From Gemmataceae bacterium (GTDB lineage: Bacteria; Planctomycetota; Planctomycetia; Gemmatales; Gemmataceae), in contig SHZY01000009.1 of assembly GCA_009692065.1 (NCBI GenBank), positions 1-64,000 of the forward strand: a DNA stretch of 64,000 bases, in the 5' to 3' direction. Below the pieces are notes generated by a model. It was not told where the DNA came from. It did no database searches and saw nothing but the letters and a program-made list of their open reading frames with translations. Positions 32,442 to 42,100 of the stretch are shown piece after piece; the first letter of the stretch is position 1; the number at the start of each line of letters is the position of its first letter. A program made the translations under genes and the position numbers.

Positions 32442-35330
32442 CTAACTTCCCGCGCCCGCGGGGCTCATTTCGGTGTCGGTGTTCCTCAGGTGGAAGCTCA
32501 AATGCACGGCCAGCGCCTGCTCTGCTACCAAGACGAGCAAGAGGATGAGGAACAACCACGGAGACTCCGAGACGTCGTTCGACTTTGGCACCAGCTCGGC
32601 ATCCGTCGTGGTCGGGCCGACCATCTTGATACGGCCGCCGCCCTGGTCAATGAGGTTGGAGCGCAGCTCGTCATCGCTGATGCGCTGCAGCTTCCCCTCG
32701 CGCAAGGTGTCCACATTGAAGGCATGCGCGAAGGACGCGATGAGCGCCTTTTCGGGCACGTTGCCATCGATCAGGTCGGACAAGTAAAGCCCAGGCTTCA
32801 GATGGCCGGTCATGTTGAAGTGGATCTCGCTTTCCTCCACGCGGCCAACCTCTTCGCCGACTTTCTCCTTGACGACCTCGCGCTCGTTCTCGGTTTTCGC
32901 GAAATAGCGCACGAGTTTGAGATTCATGCCGTTGAAGGGAGCGGCATCGAGAACCAGCGGGATGTTCGTGCCCACGGTAAGGTTGGCATCGCCGCCGGGG
33001 CTCGATAGATAGTTTTGCACCTCCCAGATGAACGGCGCGTAGAGAACGCTCGCCGCCGAGCCGCCGGGCCAATCGTTCCATTCCTTGCCCGCCGTGGACA
33101 TGACCGCGACGACTTTCCCCTTGCCGAAGTTCTGGGCGATGACGAACGGATCGCCATAGCGGACCAGCTCGCGCAAGGTAATCAACTGCCGGCGCATCGA
33201 TTGCACATTGGCGTCGGCGTTCGACCAGAGCTCGGTCATGTCGGGCGCGGGGCCGTTGGGATCCTGATTTCCCTTGTCGTTCAAGAGGGCATCGATCTCG
33301 TTCGCAAGGTGATACGCCTTGAACTCCGAGCCCGGCTTGACCTTATTTTCGACGTCCGCCAGCAGCTTGCGCAACCGACCATGGTATTTCGCCAGCTTGC
33401 CGTCGTTCAGAATGCCACGGAGCGCTTCGCCTTTCTCCGGCTGCGAGATCTGCGCCACCGCGTTTTCGTAGGCCGTGCCGGCGTCTTCGTTGGGCAGCGT
33501 GGCCAACTCGAACACGCGGCCCGGCTCCTGCTTCCACGCATTGCGGTTCACCTTGAAGTAGCGGCGGATCGGCAGGTTCCGCAAGGGTTCGCGCTGCTTG
33601 GGCTCCTCGAAGATCGTGCCGAAGATCGGCAGCATGCTCATGCCGGGCGGCATCTTGTCTTCGCGCGTGATGAGCTGGTAGGTATCGCTTTCCTTGGGCG
33701 GCAGCTCCTTCTCGTTAGCGAGCGGATACAGTTGCTTGAGCGGCGCCGGGAAAAGGCCGGCGCCATCCTTGTAAAACGAGCCATTGTAGAAGTTCAGCCC
33801 GGCGCTCCCGGCGCTATCGACCTTCGGCCCCATGAAGATGCCAAGCCCGCCGCCGTCCTTGACGAAGTTCTCGAGGTTGGCGAGCTGCTTGGGAGACAGC
33901 GACGGCACATTGACGAGGAAAATGGTCGGATACTTGCTGAGGTTGGGCAGCTCCAGCGCCTTGACCGACCCGGCCTTGACCAGCTCATCGCCGAAGACGA
34001 GGTCATAGCTCGCGCCCGGAACGGAGATCAGCGCCCGGCCCAGGAAGAACGAGTCGCCACCTTCGTTGCGTCCCTTGCGGTTGTTCTTTTCGAATTCGCT
34101 AGAGACTTCGCCGTCGATGATCAGGATCGGCACCTTGTCGTGCACTTCGACGACGGTGTGGCGAATGTTGTCGGGATGGATGCCGTCGTTCTCCAGCGGC
34201 AAGAGCTGCGGATTCGTGAGCCGAACCGACAGGTGGGCGAATAGCGATTCGCCCGTCTTGATATTGTCGAAGAAGAGCCCGCGGCGGACGTCGCCGTAGT
34301 CGAAAAAGACCTGGGTCTCGCCGCCCGGGGTAAGCTTGATCGGGTTCTGCGGATAGATATCGACGTCGCGCATGTCCTTGCCGGTGATCTCGTTCCGGAC
34401 CACCACGTAGGCTTCAATTTGCTTGCCGGAGAAGTTCGCGATGGAGACCGCGAACCGCACCGGCATTTTGTGGCCGGCGATGCGCGTGCTGGGCCGAACA
34501 TCGACGATGCCGACGTTGTCGCGCGCCGGCGGGAAGCCCCCCTGGTTAGTCGCCCGCGACGGCAGCACGCAGTCGATCGGGTAGATCTTGAACTCGTCAT
34601 GCTTCTTCACCATGGCGACAAGCTCGTTGGTCAAGGCAGCGCCTTGGGGTTGCTTCCAGTCCTCGTGCCGAAAATCGCTCAAAATGTGCAGCCTGACCCG
34701 GCTCTCCGGGTACTGCGTGATGATCTTCTGAACCTCTTTCACGCCTTGCAGCATGTCCACGTGCAACATGCTGGGCTGCAGCTCGTTGACTTCCTGCGTC
34801 AGCTTCTTCATCTGTTCAAGCTCGTTGAGGCGTTCGTACGTGTGGGTCTTGACGTCAAAGCTCGGATCGTTGAGCTTCGAGAGGGGGATGATCACGAGGA
34901 TGTCATTGGTCTTCGAAGACGCTAGCCCCTTGGCGATTTTCTTGAGCAAGAAGTCGTTCTTGGCGACGTCGTAGCAACTCTTCATGGTGCCGTCGGCCTG
35001 CTTGACGGCGTCCTGCATGCTCAACGTATCGTCCAACAGGGCGATATGGATGTTCGGCGTGCCGCCGCTGTTGTTCTCGCCGCAGCCGACGAAGCGTGAC
35101 ACGAGCAAGCCGACAAGTGCCAGCAGCAGGCAGCGCAGGGCCAAGAGGATGAGCTGTTCGATGATGAGCCGCTTGCGCGTGCGCTTCTGGGCCTTGAGCA
35201 AGAACTCCATCGCCGCCCAGCGAATGCGCTTGAAGCGCATGCGGTTGATCAAATGGATGATGATCGGCACGCTGATCAGCGCAGCGGCGATGAAGAGAAA
35301 GCCGGGGTTGAGGAATAAGCCTGCAATCAT
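32442..35330 (-). CDS. BatA-family membrane protein with VWA-like region
   Basis: 962 residues. The N-terminus is the BatA (aerotolerance) signature: hydrophobic LFIAAALISVPIIIHLINRM, then FKRIRWAAMEFLLKAQKRTRKR and a second helix LILLALRCLLLALVGLLVSR. A VWA-like domain follows with IALLDDTLSMQD in the place of the DxSxS metal site (Asp-Asp-Thr-Leu-Ser), so metal binding is only partly conserved. A large periplasmic region with amidotransferase-like and beta domains leads to a C-terminal membrane helix (SPWLFLILLLVLVAEQALAVHL). It is downstream of DUF58 in the same unit. Confidence 0.9.
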   Translation of the reverse strand: MIAGLFLNPGFLFIAAALISVPIIIHLINRMRFKRIRWAAMEFLLKAQKRTRKRLIIEQLILLALRCLLLALVGLLVSRFVGCGENNSGGTPNIHIALLDDTLSMQDAVKQADGTMKSCYDVAKNDFLLKKIAKGLASSKTNDILVIIPLSKLNDPSFDVKTHTYERLNELEQMKKLTQEVNELQPSMLHVDMLQGVKEVQKIITQYPESRVRLHILSDFRHEDWKQPQGAALTNELVAMVKKHDEFKIYPIDCVLPSRATNQGGFPPARDNVGIVDVRPSTRIAGHKMPVRFAVSIANFSGKQIEAYVVVRNEITGKDMRDVDIYPQNPIKLTPGGETQVFFDYGDVRRGLFFDNIKTGESLFAHLSVRLTNPQLLPLENDGIHPDNIRHTVVEVHDKVPILIIDGEVSSEFEKNNRKGRNEGGDSFFLGRALISVPGASYDLVFGDELVKAGSVKALELPNLSKYPTIFLVNVPSLSPKQLANLENFVKDGGGLGIFMGPKVDSAGSAGLNFYNGSFYKDGAGLFPAPLKQLYPLANEKELPPKESDTYQLITREDKMPPGMSMLPIFGTIFEEPKQREPLRNLPIRRYFKVNRNAWKQEPGRVFELATLPNEDAGTAYENAVAQISQPEKGEALRGILNDGKLAKYHGRLRKLLADVENKVKPGSEFKAYHLANEIDALLNDKGNQDPNGPAPDMTELWSNADANVQSMRRQLITLRELVRYGDPFVIAQNFGKGKVVAVMSTAGKEWNDWPGGSAASVLYAPFIWEVQNYLSSPGGDANLTVGTNIPLVLDAAPFNGMNLKLVRYFAKTENEREVVKEKVGEEVGRVEESEIHFNMTGHLKPGLYLSDLIDGNVPEKALIASFAHAFNVDTLREGKLQRISDDELRSNLIDQGGGRIKMVGPTTTDAELVPKSNDVSESPWLFLILLLVLVAEQALAVHLSFHLRNTDTEMSPAGAGS

Positions 35331-35351
35331 GGGGGGTCAATCCTGTTTCAA

Positions 35352-35393
35352 GCCGCTTGCGGCTTAGCAAGAGCGTGCTAAGCCGCAAGCGGC
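35352..35393. repeat. GCCGCTTGCGGCTTAGC inverted repeat, intergenic reference copy
   Basis: GCCGCTTGCGGCTTAGCA at 35352-35369 pairs perfectly with 35376-35393 across a six-base loop. It lies between DUF58 and BatA. Variants lie at 1078-1119 (inside hom), 36357-36435, 37622-37677, 39047-39105 and 58094-58152. Confidence 0.9.
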
Positions 35394-35398
35394 GAATC

Positions 35399-36334
35399 TC
35401 ATGCCGGCGCTTGCGACTTCGCCGGCGCCTTTGCCATCGCCTCGCGGTGGTGCAGGAACTTCGACAGGGAGGCGTCGAGGTAATCCTTCGTGCTGATCAT
35501 CTGGTAATCGATGCCCTTGCGCGCGGAACCGCGGCGGACTTCGGTCAGGTATTCCTCGACCACCTCGATGTAGCCTTGCCGCAGGGCGCGCGGATCGCAG
35601 GTGATGATGTCCGGGCCTTCCAGGTCCTCAAAGCGCGTGGTGCCGGAGAAGGGGAAGGTAAGCTCCTCGTGATCCATGATGTGGAAGACGAGGATGTCGT
35701 GCCGGCCGTGGCGGAGCATTTCCATGCCGCGGAAGAACGGCTCGCGATCGACGAAGATATCGGAAATCAGGACCACCATGCTGCGGTTCGGAATGTTCTC
35801 CGCCACCCGGCTCATGATCTTTTCGATATTGGTCTTGTCCTTGGGCCGACTCACGTCCATCGCTTTGATCAGCGCGTCGAGGTGGGTGTGGGCGCTGCGG
35901 GCCGGGATGACCTGGCGTACGTCTTCGTCAAACGTGATCAGGCCGACCGCGTCCTGCTGGTGCAAGAGCATGTAAGCGAGCGAGGCCGCGACCGTGCAGG
36001 CGTAGTTGTACTTGTTGAGCGCCCCGGTCCCGTAGTGCATCGAGTTCGAGACATCGACGACAAGCTGGCAGCGCAGGTTGGTCTCGGCTTCGTACTGCTT
36101 GATGTAAAACTTGTCGGTCTTGGACCAGACCTTCCAGTCGAGATGGCGGATGTCGTCGCCGGGAGTGTAGTCGCGGTGCTGCACGAACTCGACCGAATGG
36201 CCAAAGAACGGGCTGCGGTGCATGCCGGAAATAAAACCCGTGACGACCTGCTTGGCGCGCAAATCAAGCTGCGAGATGCGCGCGATCGTATCCGGATGGA
36301 GGAAACGCTTGGGATCGTCTTTGCTCTTGGCCAC
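35399..36334 (-). CDS. DUF58-domain protein
   Basis: 311 residues of the DUF58 family, a VWA-related partner of MoxR ATPases. The family core is clear: GHSVEFVQHRDYTPGDDIRH, then LDWKVWSKTDKFYIKQYEAE, followed by a VWA site LVVDVSNSM and later MVVLISDIFVD. No membrane helix is predicted, so it probably acts in the cytoplasm. It lies between MoxR and BatA with short gaps filled by palindromic repeats. The AAA protein is thought to remodel or load the VWA proteins, based on studied MoxR systems. Confidence 0.92.
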   Translation of the reverse strand: MAKSKDDPKRFLHPDTIARISQLDLRAKQVVTGFISGMHRSPFFGHSVEFVQHRDYTPGDDIRHLDWKVWSKTDKFYIKQYEAETNLRCQLVVDVSNSMHYGTGALNKYNYACTVAASLAYMLLHQQDAVGLITFDEDVRQVIPARSAHTHLDALIKAMDVSRPKDKTNIEKIMSRVAENIPNRSMVVLISDIFVDREPFFRGMEMLRHGRHDILVFHIMDHEELTFPFSGTTRFEDLEGPDIITCDPRALRQGYIEVVEEYLTEVRRGSARKGIDYQMISTKDYLDASLSKFLHHREAMAKAPAKSQAPA

Positions 36335-36356
36335 GGTGTCAATCTCAGGGGTGTTT

Positions 36357-36435
36357 CGCCGCTTGCGGCTTCGCGCTCGCCGAAAAACGCCGGATGACAG
36401 GGCGTCGTCGCGCGAGCGCTAAGCCGCAAGCGGCG
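36357..36435. repeat. GCCGCTTGCGGC-type inverted repeat
   Basis: CGCCGCTTGCGGCTTCGCGC on the left and GCGCTAAGCCGCAAGCGGCG on the right frame a central stretch of about 35 bases. It fills the gap between MoxR and DUF58. Confidence 0.8.
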
Positions 36436-36442
36436 GATCAGA

Positions 36443-37552
36443 TCACGACGCGAAAATCTTCTTGAAACGCTCGTCCTTGGTCAACTCGCCTTCCGAGGAC
36501 GGCGTGTCGCGCAGGATGCGTTCAATCACCTTGTCGGTCGAGATGCCTTCCGATGCCGCGGTGAAGTTCGTCAGGATGCGGTGGCGCAACACCGGCAGCG
36601 CCAGGGCCGCGATGTCGTCGGTCTGCACGTGGGTACGGCCTTTCAGCAGCGCACGGGCCTTGCCGCCCAGGATCAGATACTGCGTCGCACGCGGGCCGGC
36701 GCCCCAGGCGAGCCATTCCTTGATGAACTTCGGCGCCCCGGGCTCCGATAGCCGCGTTTGCCGCACCAGCGCGAGCGTGTAGTGCAAGACATGATCGGTC
36801 ACCGGCACGCGCCGCACGAGCCGCTGCAAATCCAGAATCTGCGCGCCCGACAGCACCGGCGAGATTTCGTCCTGCGTCGAGGTGGTCGTGCGGCGGGCGA
36901 TGTCGAACTCTTCCTTGAAGCTTGGGTACTTGACGAAGATCTTGAACATGAAGCGATCCTGCTGAGCTTCAGGCAACGGGTAGGTGCCTTCCTGCTCGAT
37001 CGGGTTCTGCGTCGCCAAGACGAAGAACGGATCGCTCAATTTGTGCCTGATGCGGCCGACCGTTACCTGGCGTTCCTGCATGGCCTCTAAAAGAGCGGCC
37101 TGCGTCTTCGGCGGCGTGCGGTTGATTTCGTCCGCGAGAATCATGTTCGCGAACAAGGGGCCCTGAATGAACTTGAACTCGCGGTTGCCCGTCGAGCGGT
37201 TCTCCTCGATCACTTCGGTTCCGGTGATGTCGGAGGGCATCAAGTCGGGCGTGAACTGGATGCGGCTGAAGTCGAGTGACAAACACTTCGACAGCGAGCT
37301 GATCATCAAGGTCTTGGCGAGGCCAGGCACGCCTTCGAGGATGCAATGCCCTCGGCTGAAAAGCGCGATCAAAAGCTCCTCGATCACGTCTTCCTGGCCG
37401 ACGATGACGCGGCCCAGTTGCGCCGCCAGGCTCTTGTAGGCGGCCTTGAGCTTGTCGGCCGCCTGCAGGTCGTTCTCGGTCAACTCGGCGGTATTGACCG
37501 GGATGACGGTCTTGGCTTCTTTGACGAAATTCACTTCTTTGGGGTCGCTCAT
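36443..37552 (-). CDS. MoxR-family AAA+ ATPase
   Basis: 369 residues from ATG 37552; a GTG at 37567 is possible but has no better ribosome site. Walker A GVPGLAKT is at 74-81 (the MoxR form) and Walker B reads MILADEINR with DEINR at 141-145. The sensor region [21 protein letters not shown] and the arginine-finger segment QQDRFMF are intact, and the lid domain follows. MoxR proteins act as chaperones for VWA-domain partners, and three such partners are encoded next to it. It is the regulatory motor of the unit (inference from family). Confidence 0.95.
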   Translation of the reverse strand: MSDPKEVNFVKEAKTVIPVNTAELTENDLQAADKLKAAYKSLAAQLGRVIVGQEDVIEELLIALFSRGHCILEGVPGLAKTLMISSLSKCLSLDFSRIQFTPDLMPSDITGTEVIEENRSTGNREFKFIQGPLFANMILADEINRTPPKTQAALLEAMQERQVTVGRIRHKLSDPFFVLATQNPIEQEGTYPLPEAQQDRFMFKIFVKYPSFKEEFDIARRTTTSTQDEISPVLSGAQILDLQRLVRRVPVTDHVLHYTLALVRQTRLSEPGAPKFIKEWLAWGAGPRATQYLILGGKARALLKGRTHVQTDDIAALALPVLRHRILTNFTAASEGISTDKVIERILRDTPSSEGELTKDERFKKIFAS

Positions 37553-37621
37553 GTCAGTCGGTCTCACACTAGAGGATAATCAAGGTGTTTGATTCGCCGC
37601 ACATTGCAACGAATCCCAAAA

Positions 37622-37677
37622 GCCGCTTGCGGCGTAGCGCTCGGTGAGTGTCAAGCGAGTGCTACGCCGCAAGCGGC
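37622..37677. repeat. GCCGCTTGCGGC-type inverted repeat upstream of MoxR
   Basis: The arm 37622-37643 (begins GCCGCTTGCGGCGTAGC) pairs with 37656-37677 across 12 bases with one mismatch. A second, weaker dyad (AATCAGGAGTC with GACTCCTGCCTCCTGATT) lies at 37734-37786, just past the stop of the squalene-cyclase-like gene. Confidence 0.85.
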
Positions 37678-37791
37678 AAAAAACTACCGATCCTAAGCGG
37701 AACGTGCATGTAGAGAGAGCTGGGGGCTCTTCAATCAGGAGTCAGAGACTCCAGGTATTTTTATTGACTCCTGCCTCCTGATTCCTGGTTA

Positions 37792-38949
37792 CTATCGTTG
37801 GAAAACCGGCAGGCAGTTGTTATCTAGCTGCATGATGACGCAGTACACCGAGGTGGAGTAGATGGGGCCGATGCTCCATCCGCCGCCGCCCTGCCAACTG
37901 CCGTCGGCGGTCTGGGCACGCATCACGCCTTCGAAGAAGTTCGCCTTGTACTTCTTCCAGGTCACGCCCGTGCCCTTTTCGCCGCCGAACAGCTTGGACC
38001 AGCCGTCCTCGCCGAGGAAGTAGATGGACGGGGCGAGGTAGAACTGCATGTATTCATCAAAGGCAATGCGGTTGCCCGCGGCAATCCCGCCGCCCTGGAG
38101 CAGGTTCTGGTTTTCGCAGAACTTGAACCATTTCTTGATATAGGGATCCTTGTATTCGCCGGCCGAGAAGAGACAGGCGATGGCCGCCGCCGTCAGCGCC
38201 GGCCGACCGCCGCCCGCGGCAACTCCGCCGCCGCCGCGAGCGTAGCTGTACACCACGCCCCCTTGCTGGTCGGTCGACTTCCGCAAGTACTCGAAACCCT
38301 TCTTCATGATTTCCTTCGGCACCGGGATGCCGGCGTCGCGGCAGGCGCGCAAGCCTTGCATTTGCGTCACGGTGACCGAGCCTTCATCGCTGTTGTGGCC
38401 TTCCGCCGCGGAGGTGTAGAACCAGCCGCCGAAGGCCACGCCTTGTTCGTTATGTTTGGATTGCGCGCTGCCGCAGTAGGTGACGGCGCGGGTAAGGATG
38501 CCCTTGAGCTCTTCACGACGTTTCACGTCGTCTTCCTCGCCGTAAACGGACGCCAGGAAGAGCATCGCGAAGCCATGGCCATACATGTAGCGGCCCGATT
38601 CACTGGGGTGATCCGGATTGCCGATGAGCCCGTCGCGGTTGCCCCCCTTCATGCTGCGTTTCATCAGCCAATCGGCGGCAAGACGGATGCTGTCGCGGTA
38701 TTTTCCTTGCGTGACGGTGCTGCCTTCGCACAGCATGGCGAGCCCCGCCATCGAGGTCATGGCGACCGGGTTCTGCCCGCCGGCGCTCCAGGTGCCGTCC
38801 TTGACCTGGTTCTTCTTGAGCCATTCCAATCCCTTGTTGACGGCAGCTTGCTGCTTGTCCGTCAGGGGTTCGGCCTGGCTGTAGGGCGCCAAAAGCGCCA
38901 CCACAGAGAAACTGACCAACGCGAGCGTCCAGCGTTTGAACCGATTCAT
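37792..38949 (-). CDS. exported prenyltransferase/squalene-oxidase-repeat protein
   Basis: 385 residues with signal peptide (1 to about 26, ending PYSQA). The rest is an alpha/alpha barrel of squalene-cyclase-type repeats: GLEWLKKNQVKDGTWSAG, then QDPVAM-like helices, YMYGHGFAMLFLASVYGEED, and the closing MRAQTADGSWQGGGGW. No DxDD catalytic motif is seen, so it is unlikely to be a true cyclase. Such exported barrels are abundant in planctomycetes and function is unknown. It lies between the PQQ-propeller and MoxR genes in the same direction. Confidence 0.85.
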   Translation of the reverse strand: MNRFKRWTLALVSFSVVALLAPYSQAEPLTDKQQAAVNKGLEWLKKNQVKDGTWSAGGQNPVAMTSMAGLAMLCEGSTVTQGKYRDSIRLAADWLMKRSMKGGNRDGLIGNPDHPSESGRYMYGHGFAMLFLASVYGEEDDVKRREELKGILTRAVTYCGSAQSKHNEQGVAFGGWFYTSAAEGHNSDEGSVTVTQMQGLRACRDAGIPVPKEIMKKGFEYLRKSTDQQGGVVYSYARGGGGVAAGGGRPALTAAAIACLFSAGEYKDPYIKKWFKFCENQNLLQGGGIAAGNRIAFDEYMQFYLAPSIYFLGEDGWSKLFGGEKGTGVTWKKYKANFFEGVMRAQTADGSWQGGGGWSIGPIYSTSVYCVIMQLDNNCLPVFQR

Positions 38950-39046
38950 GGCAACTCCTCAAAGGTCGGAGAGTCAATACAAACGGACTCTGGCAATTAA
39001 TTCGACGAAACAGATCGTCTTTTCTCACTAAATCTTTCCCAAATCT

Positions 39047-39105
39047 CGCCGCTTGCGGCGTAGCAATCGCGACTTCGGCGGCAAATGCTGCGCTGCAAGC
39101 GGCGG
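39047..39105. repeat. GCCGCTTGCGGC-type inverted repeat
   Basis: CGCCGCTTGCGGCGTAGCA is mirrored by TGCTGCGCTGCAAGCGGCG with a 20-base centre. It ends two bases before the stop codon of the PQQ-propeller gene. Confidence 0.8.
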
Positions 39106-39107
39106 GG

Positions 39108-42100
39108 TCATTTCTTCTCTGGCTCAACCGGAAGTACCTGCAGCGGCACAGGTTGCGGCGCCCTTATGATCCGTACGCCACCCAGGCGCGGCAAGTTATT
39201 CGCCGGCACGGGCAACAAGCCGTTCGGCGGCAGGAAGCCGGGGTTGTTGATGTTCGGCAGAACGATCGTGTTGCTCGTGCCGTCCCGAATATCGCCCGGA
39301 TTCAGCATCCCGCTGCCTGGCAATGCCGGCGGGCCCTTGCCGTCGTCGATGTAATGCTGCACCGACCCCGAGAAGCCGATCAGGTTGATGGTGCGCTTCT
39401 TCAGATCCATCTGGAACCCGGAGAACATCGGCGAAAAGCCGTTGATGCCCTGGGGGCCGGAATCGTAAATCATCTTGCCGGTGATCTTCGAGTAGCTCTC
39501 GGTCACCGACACCCAGCGGTTGCCGCCGTTGGGAAGGATTTCGTTGTAGCGCGAGGTGAACAGCACGATCGGCGAGTTTTCGAATTGATCGACGATCAGC
39601 ATCTGGTTCTTCACGGGCATGTAGCTGTGCCAGGCGAGATCGCCCTTCTTCCAGGCGAGGTCGCGGTCGCCGACCTTTCTCTGGCCGTCCTGCCGGTGCA
39701 GGGCGACGAACCAGCCGTTGACCGGCAGGCAGCGCGTGCCGTTGTTGAAGTTGTTGTGCAGCAAGCCGCCGCCGACCTTGCCGGCATCGATCGGCTTGTT
39801 GAGCGCGATGTAGAAGCGTTCGCTATCTTGCAGCAGCACCGGCTGGCGCAGATTCTTGAGTTCTTCCACGGTGACGCGTCCCTTGACGACGTTGCTGGTC
39901 AAGAGCACATTGCCGCTCTCGACATCCAGAACCGTGACATTCCCCTTCGGCTCAAGAACGCCGGTGATATTGCTATCCTCGGTGCTGAGCACGTAGGAGC
40001 CGACCGGGAAGTTCTTGGACCAGACGTCCTTGCCGGAGATGATGTCGTAAAGCCGAACGGTGAAGTTCCCTCCGACCTGCTGGCCAGCGAGGATCTGCCG
40101 GCCCATGACGCGGATGCGGGATTGATAGACGCCGGAGAAATCCTTGACGTTGAGGGTCTCGCCGTCGTTGGCGCGAATGGTTCGGCCCGCGCCGAAGCCG
40201 CCGGCCTGGTTCCCTTCGGCAAGGAAGAGATATTGATCGTCGCCGAAGACGTGAGAATCGACGGAGACATCGCTCTTCTTCCACATGAGGGTGCCGCGCA
40301 ACGGATCGACAACGTTGAGCCCCTTGTGGCCAAGGACGGCGACATAGGAGGCCTGGGCGGTGCCGACGCGGCCCAGCGTGACGCGGAAACGCTGGTTGGT
40401 GCGCTGATCGTAGTAGATGAACTCCGGGTTGCCTTCCGAATCGTTCATGACTTGCTGGAGACTCACGAGACCGTTGTTGGGGATGTTCTCGACGGTCTGC
40501 ATTTCCCACAGTTTCTTGCCGGTGTCGCCGTCGATGCAGTAGACCATGACGCCGACCTGGCAGACGATGAGGTGGCCCTTCACGTGATAGAAGCGGAAGC
40601 GGGCGTCCGGATGGTACGCCTGGTTGACGTTCGCTTGTTGATAGAGGTTGAAGAAAATCTGCTGGTTCATCGGCACGAAGCCGAGGTTGGTGACCCAGCG
40701 ATCCTGGTTGGTGGTGGTATCGCGCAGGCGCAGCTTGGGGTTGGTGGTGTCGGAAGGATCGAGCATGACGCGGTGCATCTTGGCGAACGGCGTCTGATCG
40801 CCTTCGGGAAGCATGACGAAGCCAGCGAGACCGACCGGGAACTGGCCGGCGCCTATCGTGCGTGCGGCCAGCTTGACTGGGCCCCAGGCACTGGTGGTCT
40901 CTTCGAGGAACGCCAGGTAGCGCTTGTCGGTCGCCAGGTCATCGAAGAGGGTGGCCCCGGTCTTGTTGCCCCGCACCTTGGCGTTGGCGAAATCGCGTTT
41001 CAGTTGCCGATAGTAGGCAGCCGCCAGCCGCATCGAATCGATGGTCCCCTTCTTTTCTTCAAGCTGCGCCAGGGCAGCCAGGGCCCGGCCGCCGGTCGCC
41101 GGATCGGCGCGGAAGTCGCTGCCCATGACCTGGTGGAGCGACAGCTCCGCTTCCAGGAACGATGCGCGCTCGTTGCGTTCCATGATCGTTTCCGCCAGCT
41201 GAACGCGGGCTTCGCGGCCAACCTTGAACGGCGTGTCGAACATGCCGGCGAAACTGCGGATGGCGTCAAGGTCTTTCTTGGCCTCGACGATTTTCCATTC
41301 TTCGGCAATCTTCGCCTCGAGCGGTTCACGCTGGGCCAGCGGGGCCTTGGCGATCATGCCGGAGACCCGGCCACGCAGCCAAACGTTGATCGGAATCTTC
41401 TGGGTCGGATCTTCGAGCGACGGCACGCCGTCGCGATGGATCGGCAGGGTGCCGAAGTCCTTGTACATCTGGAAGGCTTCGAGGAGGTTGCCCTGCGCTT
41501 CGCGCCCCTGGCCAACGAGGCGATAGAACTTGGCCTTGCGGTTTTGCTCTTCGGTGTCGTTGCCCGGCACCGCGCAGAGCGGCTTGTAAATTGTCAGATG
41601 GTCGCCCGCGGCTTTGTTGAAATCGAGCTGCAAGAGATCGGTGAGACCCTCGAACAGGCGATCCTTGACTCGCTTGCCAAGCGGGTCGGCGGGATTGGTG
41701 TTGTAGACCTTCAGCAGATTCTCGACGGCAAGATGGACCTGGCCGTCTTTGAGCAGCAGCTCGCCGTAGTCGGTGAGCTTGGTCATGTTTTGCTTGTCGT
41801 TCGTCCAATCGACCTTGGCCGAATCGAGGCGAACGCTGAGCTGCGGATACGCGATCACTTCGTTGACGGTCTGGGTCAGGACCATGCCTTCATAGAAGAC
41901 GAGGTTGCCTGGCGCGGCCCCGGCGACGGCGGCGCGATTGTGGGCCCGCACTTCGCCCTTCTTGATGTCGACGGCGAGGATCTCGCCTTTTTTCAACGGC
42001 AGGTAATAGATGCCCTTGCTCGCCACGCCCTGGCCGGAGGGCAGATCGCCGGTCGGCACCACTCGGATCTGTTCGCCGGTCGTCAGATCGAGGATACGAA

